Part shown: in pieces, positions 1 through 6,546 of the stretch | Layout: each line of letters begins with the position of its first letter | Numbering within the stretch: position 1 is the first letter of the stretch | Assembly (NCBI GenBank): GCA_031276105.1 | Contig: JAISNS010000219.1 | Span: forward strand, 1-8,527 | Length of the DNA stretch: 8,527 nt | From: Dysgonamonadaceae bacterium | GTDB taxonomy: Bacteria; Bacteroidota; Bacteroidia; Bacteroidales; Azobacteroidaceae | Direction of reading: 5' to 3' | Program-made: the position numbers and the translations under genes | The notes under the pieces: generated by a model | The model's input: the letters and a program-made list of their open reading frames with translations, nothing else | Told to the model about the DNA's origin: nothing | The model's database searches: none

Positions 1-7
1 CCCCCAA

Positions 8-30
8 CCCCCTCCCCACAGGGGAGGGGG
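8..30. repeat. GC-rich perfect hairpin repeat, copy 1
   Basis: A perfect 10-bp inverted repeat (CCCCCTCCCC / GGGGAGGGGG) with the 3-nt loop ACA. The same arms recur at 73-96 with a different loop, so this is a repeated unit. It lies outside any supported coding region. It resembles dispersed C-rich/G-rich intergenic repeats of bacterial genomes; that family resemblance is from memory. Confidence 0.75.
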
Positions 31-72
31 AGTGGAGAGTGCGATTGAGCAGTCTTGCCGCGCTTTGCGCCT

Positions 73-110
73 CCCCCTCCCCTTGTGGGGAGGGGGGCAG
101 GGGGGAGAGG
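73..110. repeat. GC-rich perfect hairpin repeat, copy 2, with trailing G-runs
   Basis: A perfect 10-bp inverted repeat at 73-82 and 87-96 with the loop TTGT and the same arms as the copy at 8-30. It is followed by a further six-G run at 100-105, so the plus strand carries three long G-runs in a row, short of a canonical four-run quadruplex motif. It ends about 11 bases before the chosen start codon of the next gene and therefore lies in that gene's leader or promoter region. The GAGAGG at its edge (105-110) could act as a weak ribosome-binding site, although Bacteroidota rely little on such sites. Confidence 0.7.
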
Positions 111-121
111 TTAAAAAAAAA

Positions 122-2893
122 ATGAAAAAATTTCAATTACTTCTAACAAGGGGTTGCAACCCCTTGTTTCTAACATTTGCCCTCTTATTGGGCAGTTTAG
201 CAAACAGCGTTGCCGGTGTGGTTTATGTAAGCGAACCGACCCAGGCGGCCATTGTAGATGCGATTGCACTCACCAACGCGGGTGATACCATCAAGTTCGA
301 TACCTCCACCTGGGGCGAGAACCGGACAATTCCTTTTACCACCGTAGTCAACTTAAGCAAAGACCTGTATATTGACGGGGAAAACAACCAGGTCGTATTG
401 TCGGGAGGTAAAAGTACACCCCTGTTTAAGGGTAGCGCCCTCCTATTTTCTGCTTCCAATCTGACGTTCAAAGACGCCAAATCGACCGCAGGAAGAGGCG
501 CCGCCATAGACTTCCAGAATCGTTCTTACGCTATCGTTACGCTTACGAACGTGCGTTTTATAGATAATGAAGCATCAATGAATGGAGGCGCAGTAGATGT
601 GTCGGGATACGACGTTACAGCAACGGTTAATAACTGCTATTTTTCAGGAAATAGGGCAGCTTCCGGTGGCGGCGCTATCTATGCCTCTGGTGGCGGCACC
701 CTAATCGTTTCTAATTCCATCTTTGAAAACAATTCGTCGAACGGCGAAACGGCCAATTTCGGTGGCGGCGCTATACAAGGAGAGAGGATAATCATAACCG
801 GCTCCCTATTTAAAAACAATACCGGCAAAAACGGTGGCGGAGCTATTTATTCACACAATAACTCCAAGGTTTCCCCTTTTGTCGCAAAGTTGCTGGGCAA
901 TACGTTTATCGACAATCGCCACGATAATGTCGCTACTGCCGGTGGCGGCGTTTTTGGGGTGAACGATGCGACGGTGGCGCAGATGGGGCGCAGCGTCGTT
1001 TTCCTCGCCGGCAATGTGTTTCAAGGCAATACTTCCGCCAACAACGCGGTTAACAACGAATTTTACAGTGCGAATGCCAATGGCGCCATCACGTCTGCCG
1101 GTTACAACGTCTTCAAAGGCGAGGCCCTTCCCGTTGTCGGAGGTTGGACAAGCGCGGCTACCGATCTTGTTTCGGTCGATGATATTGTGGATGCCGAAAC
1201 CTGCCGGATTGCCGATACCTCGCCCGCTTTCGAGATTATTCCGGAGGGCGCCGCTTTGATTGAAGGCCTTCCCTTTCCGACTACCGACCTTTTCGGCAAT
1301 CGCTGGACGCCGCCCTACAATGCCGGCGCCGACCAGACCAATACGGAGGTCGATTTGCAAGCAATCACGGCCGACCAGCCAACGGTTTATCCCCATAACG
1401 AAGAAAAAACGATCGGCTCGGTGCTGGTCGACGCCCCACCGCTCTCTTTTTCCAATATCGGCTTCAGCGTTCCGGAGGGAACAACGTTTACCGCTACTTC
1501 CGCCACGCTGAAAGAAGGCTCGGCCTTTTCGCTTAGCGGCATTGAAATCGGAAACGAAGGAACGCACCTGCAACTGACGGTTAATTTTGCGCCGACCGCC
1601 GAACAGGAATACCGCGACACGCTGACGGTGACCGCCGCCGGCGCCTACGATTATGTGATTCCGCTGCGCGGATCGGGCATTGCCTGGACGATTGCCCCGG
1701 CCGCTTTGTCGGCTTTCAGTCGGACGCTTCCCGGCAGCGTTTCTGCCGAACAGACGATTACGATTACCGGAACGAGCGCTTCCGTATCAATTGCTTATTC
1801 GCTGAAAAGCGGTCAAAACGAAATCTTTCCGATTACGGAAGCCGAAGGTTACAGCGAGGCAACGGGCGGCGAGTTAGCCATTCGTTTTGCTCCGGCAACC
1901 TTTGCTACGGAGTATCGCGATACGCTACTGATCGTGAGTGAGGGCAGCGAACGGACGTTTGAATTTCCGCTGTCGGGTCGCACGCCCTTGCAGCCGGTCA
2001 TCACAACCGATTCGACGTTCTACCGCTTCGGCGAAACGGCACGCGGAAAAACGGTCACAGGAGGCAAGATAGAGGTTACGCTCTCTAATCCGCAAAGCCA
2101 CCTGACCGCCGCCGGCGTGTTCACCTTTGCCCGTGCGGAAGAATATGCCGCCACGCAGGACAGCATTTTCAAGATAGCGCACCGATCGCTGGAGGGCGGA
2201 ACGCCCACGTCTTATATCGTTGACGTAACGCTTTCTTTCACGCCTCCCGGTTCGGGCGAGTTTCTGGATACGCTGATCATCCGCTCCACCTATGCCGGCG
2301 AATACCGTCTCCCGCTGAGCGGCGTTGGCTTCACGCCCGTTGTCACTGCCGACGTGGATAGCCTCGATTTTAGCGAAGTAAACGTCGGTCAATCGAAAGA
2401 CAGCACAATCACCGTTGCGCTGACCGATCCGGCCGCCCCGCTCACCGCCGCCGATTTCTCGCTGGCCGGAACAGTTGCCGCAGGGATTTTTGAAATTGCG
2501 TCGATAGTAATTGATGCCAATCCGCTTGTAGTCACGCTGACATTCACGCCCACCGCCGCGCAAACGTATCTGGATACGCTGATTGTTCGCGCCGCTTATG
2601 CCGACGAATACCGCATCCCGCTGAGCGGCTCCGGCATTAGCGGCGTAGCGATTCCCGTTACCAAAGCCGCCGCCGCTACGTTCGTGTCGGTCAGGGACAG
2701 GAATATTGTTGTATCGCAGGCGCCGGTCGGCAGCCTCATCCGGGTGTATAACCTGCACGGAAAGGCGCTGAAGACGCAGGCGGTAACCTCTAATGTGGAA
2801 ACGCTGAAAACGGCTTCGCTGCCGAAGAGCGTGTATATCGTAGTCGTGAATAACGACAATCAGGAAATCCTGAGAAAAAAAGTCGTTCTGTGA
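122..2893 (+). CDS. Secreted beta-helix (PMP-repeat) protein with Ig-like repeats and type IX sorting domain
   Basis: Predicted 923-residue exported protein. Residues 1-31 form a signal peptide (MKKFQLLL start, hydrophobic LFLTFALLLGSLA, likely cut near SVA-G). Residues about 35-400 form a right-handed beta-helix of the polymorphic membrane protein type: GGA(I/V) or GGGxI motifs near 155, 182, 214 and 238, GGGVF near 274, and FxxN motifs near 146, 174, 201, 230, 262 and 300. Four Ig-like repeats of about 100 residues follow, each ending in a (Y/F)xDTL...(I/F)PLxG signature near 497-517, 597-618, 714-735 and 816-837. They resemble the ASH or choice-of-anchor-D type. The last 70 or so residues (IRVYNLHGKAL, SVYIVVVN, final KKVVL) match a type IX (Por) C-terminal sorting domain. 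I infer outer-membrane translocation and surface attachment; the ligand is unknown. An in-frame GTG at 32 was rejected because its 30 extra residues are encoded by GC-rich hairpin repeats. No enzyme motif is visible. Confidence 0.85.
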   Translation: MKKFQLLLTRGCNPLFLTFALLLGSLANSVAGVVYVSEPTQAAIVDAIALTNAGDTIKFDTSTWGENRTIPFTTVVNLSKDLYIDGENNQVVLSGGKSTPLFKGSALLFSASNLTFKDAKSTAGRGAAIDFQNRSYAIVTLTNVRFIDNEASMNGGAVDVSGYDVTATVNNCYFSGNRAASGGGAIYASGGGTLIVSNSIFENNSSNGETANFGGGAIQGERIIITGSLFKNNTGKNGGGAIYSHNNSKVSPFVAKLLGNTFIDNRHDNVATAGGGVFGVNDATVAQMGRSVVFLAGNVFQGNTSANNAVNNEFYSANANGAITSAGYNVFKGEALPVVGGWTSAATDLVSVDDIVDAETCRIADTSPAFEIIPEGAALIEGLPFPTTDLFGNRWTPPYNAGADQTNTEVDLQAITADQPTVYPHNEEKTIGSVLVDAPPLSFSNIGFSVPEGTTFTATSATLKEGSAFSLSGIEIGNEGTHLQLTVNFAPTAEQEYRDTLTVTAAGAYDYVIPLRGSGIAWTIAPAALSAFSRTLPGSVSAEQTITITGTSASVSIAYSLKSGQNEIFPITEAEGYSEATGGELAIRFAPATFATEYRDTLLIVSEGSERTFEFPLSGRTPLQPVITTDSTFYRFGETARGKTVTGGKIEVTLSNPQSHLTAAGVFTFARAEEYAATQDSIFKIAHRSLEGGTPTSYIVDVTLSFTPPGSGEFLDTLIIRSTYAGEYRLPLSGVGFTPVVTADVDSLDFSEVNVGQSKDSTITVALTDPAAPLTAADFSLAGTVAAGIFEIASIVIDANPLVVTLTFTPTAAQTYLDTLIVRAAYADEYRIPLSGSGISGVAIPVTKAAAATFVSVRDRNIVVSQAPVGSLIRVYNLHGKALKTQAVTSNVETLKTASLPKSVYIVVVNNDNQEILRKKVVL
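141..175. repeat. 24-bp perfect palindrome inserted in the signal-peptide coding sequence
   Basis: Positions 145-168 are a perfect palindrome (half-site AACAAGGGGTTG). The 8-mer TTCTAACA occurs at 141-148 and again at 168-175, exactly 27 bp apart. Removing one 8-mer with the 19 bp between the copies deletes nine codons (RGCNPLFLT, residues 10-18) and leaves a compact signal peptide, MKKFQLLLTFALLLGSLA. This is what an in-frame insertion with an 8-bp target duplication would look like. The symmetry and the repeats are seen directly; the insertion history is inferred. Confidence 0.8.
2264..2629 (+). repeat. Internal DNA repeat covering the last two Ig-like domains
   Basis: Positions 2264-2323 and 2570-2629 match at 51 of 60 bases, exactly 306 bp (102 codons) apart and in frame. 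Both encode LDTLI(I/V)R...YA(G/D)EYR(L/I)PLSG at the end of Ig-like repeats 3 and 4. The similarity at DNA level suggests duplication of one domain within the gene, more recent than that between the first two repeats, whose DNA has diverged further. Confidence 0.7.
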
Positions 2894-2899
2894 GTTATG

Positions 2900-2941
2900 A
2901 GTGACAAGTGACAAGTGACGAGTGACGAGTGACGAGTGACG
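2900..2941. repeat. Heptamer tandem repeat (AGTGACA/G), six units
   Basis: Six contiguous 7-bp units: two AGTGACA followed by four AGTGACG. The array starts seven bases after the stop codon of the large secreted protein gene. It has no coding potential of its own and shows no hairpin. A different 7-bp-period repeat lies at the 3' end of htpG. Confidence 0.9.
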
Positions 2942-2988
2942 CCTCCCCTCTCCTCTGTCATTGCGGGCTTGACCCCATAGCCGTCAGG
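2942..2988. other. Non-coding stretch with a dispersed-repeat remnant
   Basis: After the heptamer array comes a C/T-rich tract, then GTCATTGCGGGCTTGACCCC at 2957-2976. From memory this looks like half of a common bacterial dispersed hairpin repeat whose second arm would read ACCCGCAAT; here that arm is broken after ACCC. The stretch from 2894 to 3294 contains no ORF I can support. Confidence 0.4.
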
Positions 2989-3214
2989 TTAGCGAGTAAG
3001 AACCTCATTTTCACCTAATTTTATTTAACAGAACCACCTCAGTAGCAATGGATAAGCACATCATTCACACCGACCTCATTACCTTATTCTCTCATTATTA
3101 TAATAAAATGAATAATGAGGTTAATGAGGTCGGGGAATACCTATTCATCACCTGCTCTACTGTGGTTGTTTTGTTGGAAGAAATTAGGTGAAAATGAGGT
3201 TTTTACGGCGCTAA
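2989..3214. repeat. Imperfect palindromic element of about 226 bp (MITE-like or long hairpin)
   Basis: The whole stretch folds back on itself. Outer arms: 3001-3021 and 3181-3201 are perfect 21-bp inverted repeats, extended outward by TAAG/TTTA and by TTAGCG (2989-2994) against CGCTAA (3209-3214). Middle arms: 3027-3045 matches the reverse complement of 3157-3175 at 16 of 19 bases. Inner arms: 3070-3081 pairs perfectly with 3122-3133, and 3091-3099 pairs with 3111-3119 around an 11-nt loop. No transposase gene or obvious target duplication is visible. The options are a miniature inverted-repeat transposable element, a structured RNA, or another intergenic palindromic repeat. The structure is certain; its nature is not. 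Confidence 0.8.
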
Positions 3215-3243
3215 GAAATTTGAAGAGTTAGATACTGCATACT

Positions 3244-3271
3244 AAAAAAGCTGCTTCAATGATGAAGCAGC
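3244..3271 (-). terminator. Intrinsic terminator of the small lipoprotein gene
   Basis: Read on the minus strand: a perfect 9-bp stem (GCTGCTTCA / TGAAGCAGC) with the 4-nt loop TCAT, followed directly by six T. It begins 23 bases past the stop codon of the minus-strand lipoprotein gene, where a Rho-independent terminator is expected. The plus-strand side has only a poor T-run, so it is probably unidirectional. Confidence 0.88.
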
Positions 3272-3294
3272 CTTTCGATTCATGAGTTGTCTGA

Positions 3295-3495
3295 TTACTG
3301 AGCAGGAGTTTCAGCAGGAGCCGGAACTTCTTCAGCAGGAGCTGAAGCTTCTTCGGTAGCCACAGGAACTTCTTCAGTAACCGGAGCCGGAGCTTCGATT
3401 TGAGTTTCTTCGGGAGCTTGGGCTGGAGCTTCTTTTTTGCAAGCGCTAAGTGCAACAACAGCAACAATAGCAACAGATAATACTAACTTTTTCAT
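3295..3495 (-). CDS. Small Glu/Ala/Pro-rich lipoprotein, function unknown
   Basis: A 66-residue protein. Residues 1-18 are a lipoprotein signal peptide (MKK, then a hydrophobic Val/Ala stretch) ending in the lipobox L-S-A-C with Cys19 as the lipidation site. The mature part is only 48 residues, starts CKKEAPAQ, and is otherwise almost all Glu, Ala, Pro, Val and Thr in short near-repeats such as PAEEVPAP. No folded domain is recognisable and it is probably disordered and acidic. Residues after the Cys are not the Asp/Glu-rich export signal described for some surface lipoproteins of this phylum, so the final location is open. A plausible promoter at 3571-3604 and a strong terminator at 3244-3271 frame it as a single-gene unit. 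It is convergent with the large secreted-protein gene and divergent from clpC. A longer overlapping frame (3228-3473) rich in Leu and Lys is a shadow. I do not recognise a named family. Confidence 0.82.
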   Translation of the reverse strand: MKKLVLSVAIVAVVALSACKKEAPAQAPEETQIEAPAPVTEEVPVATEEASAPAEEVPAPAETPAQ

Positions 3496-3570
3496 CTTTT
3501 TGTAAAAAATTAAATAATTAAAAAATTAAAACGGTTTATAAATTTTGGAATTCTCTAAGAAAATCCCGCG

Positions 3571-3604
3571 CAAAGGTATAAAGATTATTTTATATATGAA
3601 CAAA
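3571..3604 (-). promoter_or_regulatory. Bacteroidota-type promoter of the small lipoprotein gene
   Basis: On the minus strand TACCTTTG (3578-3571) fits the -7 consensus TAnnTTTG, followed by C. TTTG (3604-3601) fits the -33 element. The spacer is 22 nt, one longer than the usual 19-21. The start codon is 75 bases downstream, giving an AT-rich leader of roughly 70 nt. Confidence 0.65.
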
Positions 3605-3904
3605 AAAATCAACAAAAATTTTTAGTGTTCCTAAAATCCGCAAGCAAAACTATATCTCTGTGGATTTCTGTGCCTTCTCTGTGTAATTGATAATACAGAG
3701 TTTTGAAAATCCGTGCCTAACTCCTCAAGTCTTTGTAAAAATAGGCAGAATACCGCTTTGAAGTTGAGTTTCCTGTCGTGCACCTTGCTCCGTGTACCTC
3801 CGGCTTGTCCGGCATAGCCGGTTAATATTGACTGTCTCACAGGAAAATAGGACATTATTTCAATCATTTTTTCAACAATGGCACATTATTTGAAGATAAG
3901 TTCG
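3605..3904. other. Repeat-rich intergenic region between the lipoprotein gene and clpC
   Basis: I see no convincing gene here. Visible items are a 10-nt periodic repeat (3655-3684), an 8-bp inverted repeat TTTCCTGT/ACAGGAAA at 3769-3776 and 3839-3846 enclosing a GC-rich core with the small hairpin CCGGC-ATA-GCCGG (3809-3821), and the 9-mer ACATTATTT repeated directly at 3852-3860 and 3883-3891. The GC-rich core contrasts with the AT-rich flanks and may be the remains of an inserted repeat. Confidence 0.5.
3655..3684. repeat. Three tandem copies of a degenerate 10-mer (tYTCTGTGnn)
   Basis: TCTCTGTGGA, TTTCTGTGCC and TTCTCTGTGT follow each other without gaps. The last copy also pairs with ACAGAG at 3695-3700 to form a short stem. 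This resembles the CTCTGTG-type repeats scattered through many bacterial intergenic regions (recalled, not searched). No function is implied. Confidence 0.6.
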
Positions 3905-3912
3905 TAATTTTG
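3905..3912 (+). promoter_or_regulatory. Probable -7 promoter element of clpC
   Basis: TAATTTTG followed by C matches the Bacteroidota -7 consensus TAnnTTTG and lies 30 bases before the clpC start codon, giving a short leader. No TTTG lies at the expected -33 distance; the nearest, at 3889-3892, is only 12 nt upstream. The assignment therefore rests on the -7 element alone. Confidence 0.5.
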
Positions 3913-3942
3913 CACCCGAAAAATCTTAGAATAAGGCAAAAA

Positions 3943-6459
3943 ATGAAAAAAAATTTTTCCGAAAAAGTGAAGAATATATTGATGTTCAGCAGGGAAGAAG
4001 CCGGACGGCTTCACAACAATTCGATTTGTATTGAACATATCCTGTTGGGCATACTTCGTGATACGGACAATAAGGCTATTTCCATAATCAATCAGTTAGG
4101 TATTGATTCTCAAGATATAAAATCAGCGATAGACAGGGAATTATTCAACGATGGTAGTTATGTTCCTGATAATCAACTCGCCATAGATAAAAGCGTTGAC
4201 CACTTGTTGCGTTCAAGTCTATTGGAATCGTTACATTTAGACAGCGATCAAACGGATACGGAGCATTTGCTTCTGGCTATCCTGAAACACAGCAATTCGT
4301 TGGCCTATCAGGTATTGGAACAATACGATCTGAACTACGATAAAGTGTATGACTGGATACTAAAAGAAAAGGGAATCAAACGTGAACCCCAAAAACCCCA
4401 AATGGGCGCCGGATTTACCGGTGAAGACGAGGATGACGACGACGACTTGTTCTCTTCTTCCAAAAAAAAATCGCCTAAAACCGGTAATCCGGGAAACAAG
4501 AGCAGCGATACGCCTTTTATTGATTCTTTTGGCACAGACTTGACAAAAGCAGCCGAAGAAAACCGGTTGGATCCGATTGTGGGACGTGAAAAAGAAATTG
4601 AACGCCTTGCGCAAATTTTAAGCCGGAGAAAGAAAAACAATCCGGCGCTCATCGGCGAACCCGGAGTGGGTAAATCGGCGATTGTGGAAGGATTGGCTTC
4701 CCGGATTGTACAGCGAAAAGTATCGCGAATACTCTTCGACAAAAGAGTAATCAACTTGGATATGACTTCGATTGTGGCCGGTACCAAGTATCGCGGACAA
4801 TTTGAGGAACGAATCAAAGCTTTGTTGAACGAACTTTCTAAAAATCCGAATATTATCCTTTTCATCGACGAAATTCATACCATTGTGGGAGCCGGAGGAG
4901 CAATCGGCTCCATGGATGCTGCAAACATGTTGAAACCCGCTCTGGCCAGAGGCGAAATTCAATGTATCGGCGCTACAACACTGGACGAATACCGGAAAAG
5001 TATTGAAAAAGACGGCGCCTTGGAACGGCGATTCCAGAAAATCATGGTCGATCCGACTACGCCCGAAGAAACCCGTCAGATTCTGGAAAATATCAAACCG
5101 AAATATGAAGACCATCACAACGTCATTTATACTCAGGAAGCCATTGATATGTGCGTGAAATTAACCGACCGCTATATCAGCGACCGTAATTTCCCGGATA
5201 AAGCAATCGACGCTTTAGACGAAGCCGGATCGCGGACGCATATCTCCAATATTATCGTCCCGAAAGCAATCGAAGAATTGGAAGCTCAAATCGAAAAAAC
5301 AAAACAGAATAAATTGCACGCAGTTAAATCCCAGAATTTTGAACTGGCAGCCGGATACCGCGACGAAGAACGAAAACTCCTTCTGGATTTGGAGGCTTCT
5401 AAATCCAAATGGGAAGAGGAATTACAGAAAAACCGCCAAATCGTAGATGGCGACAAAGTTGCAGAAGTAGTTGCCATGATTTCCGGAGTTCCCGTACAAC
5501 GCATTGCCAAGGCCGAAAACCAGAAATTGCTGGAAATGGAAGACGCGATTAAAGCTAACGTTATCGGACAGGACGAAGCCGTTCAAAAAATAGTCAAAGC
5601 CATCCGGCGCAACCGTATCGGGCTGAAAGACCCGAACAAACCCATCGGTTCATTTATGTTCCTGGGGCCGACAGGCGTGGGTAAAACCCATTTGGCGAAA
5701 AAGTTAGCCGAATATTTATTTGATTCTTCCGATACGCTGATTCGCATTGACATGTCGGAATACATGGAAAAATTCACCGTTTCGCGCTTGATCGGGGCGC
5801 CTCCGGGATATGTCGGTTACGAAGAAGGCGGACAACTGACCGAAAAAGTGCGGAGAAAACCATACTCGGTCGTGCTCTTGGACGAAATCGAAAAAGCGCA
5901 CCCGGACGTATTCAACTTGTTGCTGCAAGTTCTGGACGAAGGACGCCTGACCGATAGCCTCGGACGACGGATCGACTTCAAAAATACCATCCTGATCATG
6001 ACCTCCAATGTCGGAACCCGGCAATTAAAAGACTTCGGACGGGGAATCGGATTCAATACCGGTAATGCGGAAACAGACGACAGGGAATTTTCCCGCGGAG
6101 TTATCCAAAAAGCCCTGAACCGGGCATTCGCACCGGAATTTCTGAACCGCGTAGATGATATTGTCATGTTCGACCAATTAGATAAAGCGGCCATTTACAA
6201 AATTATAGACATCGAACTGAAAGGTTTCTACAAACGAATCGAAAGTTTAGGCTATAAGTTGGAACTGACCGACAAAGCCAAAGAATTTATCGCCGCCAAA
6301 GGTTATGACGTGCAATTCGGAGCGCGCCCCCTAAAACGAGCCATCCAAAAATATTTGGAAGACGAATTAGCGGAATTAATCATCAAAGCAAATGTGAAAG
6401 AAGGGGATACTATCGCTGTGGATTTCGACGAAGAGAATCAGAAAATATTTTTTAAATAA
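3943..6459 (+). CDS. clpC: ClpC-type Hsp100 AAA+ unfoldase, ATPase subunit of the Clp protease
   Basis: An 838-residue cytoplasmic ATPase that unfolds proteins and feeds them to ClpP. Domain order: Clp-N double repeat (about 5-145); acidic linker (GEDEDDDDDL, 160-169) and a Ser/Lys-rich stretch; AAA D1 with Walker A GEPGVGKS (238-245), pore loop KYRG (282-285), Walker B LFIDEIH (306-312) and LERRF arginines (362-363); a short middle domain with a UVR-like coiled coil (about 456-489); AAA D2 with Walker A GPTGVGKT (575-582), pore loop GYVG (622-625), Walker B VVLLDEIEKAH (643-653) and sensor-2 GARPLKR (793-799). The loop IGF (702-704) is the ClpP-docking motif. That loop and the short middle domain separate it from the disaggregase ClpB. 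All catalytic motifs are intact. The ATG at 3943 was chosen over an in-frame TTG at 3910, whose 11 extra codons overlap the -7 element. clpP is not in the window. htpG follows on the same strand. Confidence 0.95.
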   Translation: MKKNFSEKVKNILMFSREEAGRLHNNSICIEHILLGILRDTDNKAISIINQLGIDSQDIKSAIDRELFNDGSYVPDNQLAIDKSVDHLLRSSLLESLHLDSDQTDTEHLLLAILKHSNSLAYQVLEQYDLNYDKVYDWILKEKGIKREPQKPQMGAGFTGEDEDDDDDLFSSSKKKSPKTGNPGNKSSDTPFIDSFGTDLTKAAEENRLDPIVGREKEIERLAQILSRRKKNNPALIGEPGVGKSAIVEGLASRIVQRKVSRILFDKRVINLDMTSIVAGTKYRGQFEERIKALLNELSKNPNIILFIDEIHTIVGAGGAIGSMDAANMLKPALARGEIQCIGATTLDEYRKSIEKDGALERRFQKIMVDPTTPEETRQILENIKPKYEDHHNVIYTQEAIDMCVKLTDRYISDRNFPDKAIDALDEAGSRTHISNIIVPKAIEELEAQIEKTKQNKLHAVKSQNFELAAGYRDEERKLLLDLEASKSKWEEELQKNRQIVDGDKVAEVVAMISGVPVQRIAKAENQKLLEMEDAIKANVIGQDEAVQKIVKAIRRNRIGLKDPNKPIGSFMFLGPTGVGKTHLAKKLAEYLFDSSDTLIRIDMSEYMEKFTVSRLIGAPPGYVGYEEGGQLTEKVRRKPYSVVLLDEIEKAHPDVFNLLLQVLDEGRLTDSLGRRIDFKNTILIMTSNVGTRQLKDFGRGIGFNTGNAETDDREFSRGVIQKALNRAFAPEFLNRVDDIVMFDQLDKAAIYKIIDIELKGFYKRIESLGYKLELTDKAKEFIAAKGYDVQFGARPLKRAIQKYLEDELAELIIKANVKEGDTIAVDFDEENQKIFFK

Positions 6460-6509
6460 TTTATTACTGCCATATCCGGTTCGAGGCGACACTTTCTCTT
6501 ATATTTTCT

Positions 6510-6546
6510 GCCAATTTGTCAATCATTCCTAATCGGCACTTTTTTT
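6510..6546 (+). terminator. Possible weak intrinsic terminator after clpC
   Basis: GCCAATT (6510-6516) pairs with AATCGGC (6531-6537) except for one A-C mismatch, with a 14-nt loop and a seven-T run at 6540-6546. The stem is weak and the loop large, so this is tentative. It lies 51 bases past the clpC stop. Confidence 0.35.

Noticed and set aside
32..121. GTG start giving a 30-residue N-terminal extension of the large secreted protein
   Set aside because: The extension is encoded by GC-rich hairpin repeats and would bury the signal peptide. The ATG at 122 gives a normal MKK signal sequence.
851..1573. 240-residue minus-strand frame opposite the beta-helix gene
   Set aside because: It is a shadow of the plus-strand gene, with no recognisable domain. 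The same holds for the 329-residue frame at 1925-2914.
2900..2941. CRISPR-like or attachment-site interpretation of the heptamer array
   Set aside because: Units are 7 bp with no spacers and there are no cas, integrase or tRNA genes nearby.
3108..3191. 27-residue frame inside the 226-bp palindrome
   Set aside because: It is very short and its sequence is dictated by the inverted-repeat arms.
2989..3214. Retron msr-msd or other reverse-transcriptase-linked RNA
   Set aside because: No reverse transcriptase or effector gene is present in the window, so the long hairpin alone does not support it.
3228..3473. Leu/Lys-rich 81-residue frame on the minus strand
   Set aside because: It overlaps the lipoprotein gene in another frame, runs through that gene's terminator, and its composition simply reflects the low-complexity DNA.
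3631..3867. 78-residue minus-strand frame between the lipoprotein gene and clpC
   Set aside because: No recognisable family, no clear start signals, and its 3' part is encoded by the CTCTGTG-type repeat. It could be debris of an inserted element but cannot be supported as a gene.
3910..3942. TTG start for clpC, 11 codons upstream
   Set aside because: It overlaps the TAATTTTG promoter element, and the ATG at 3943 gives the usual ClpC N-terminus.
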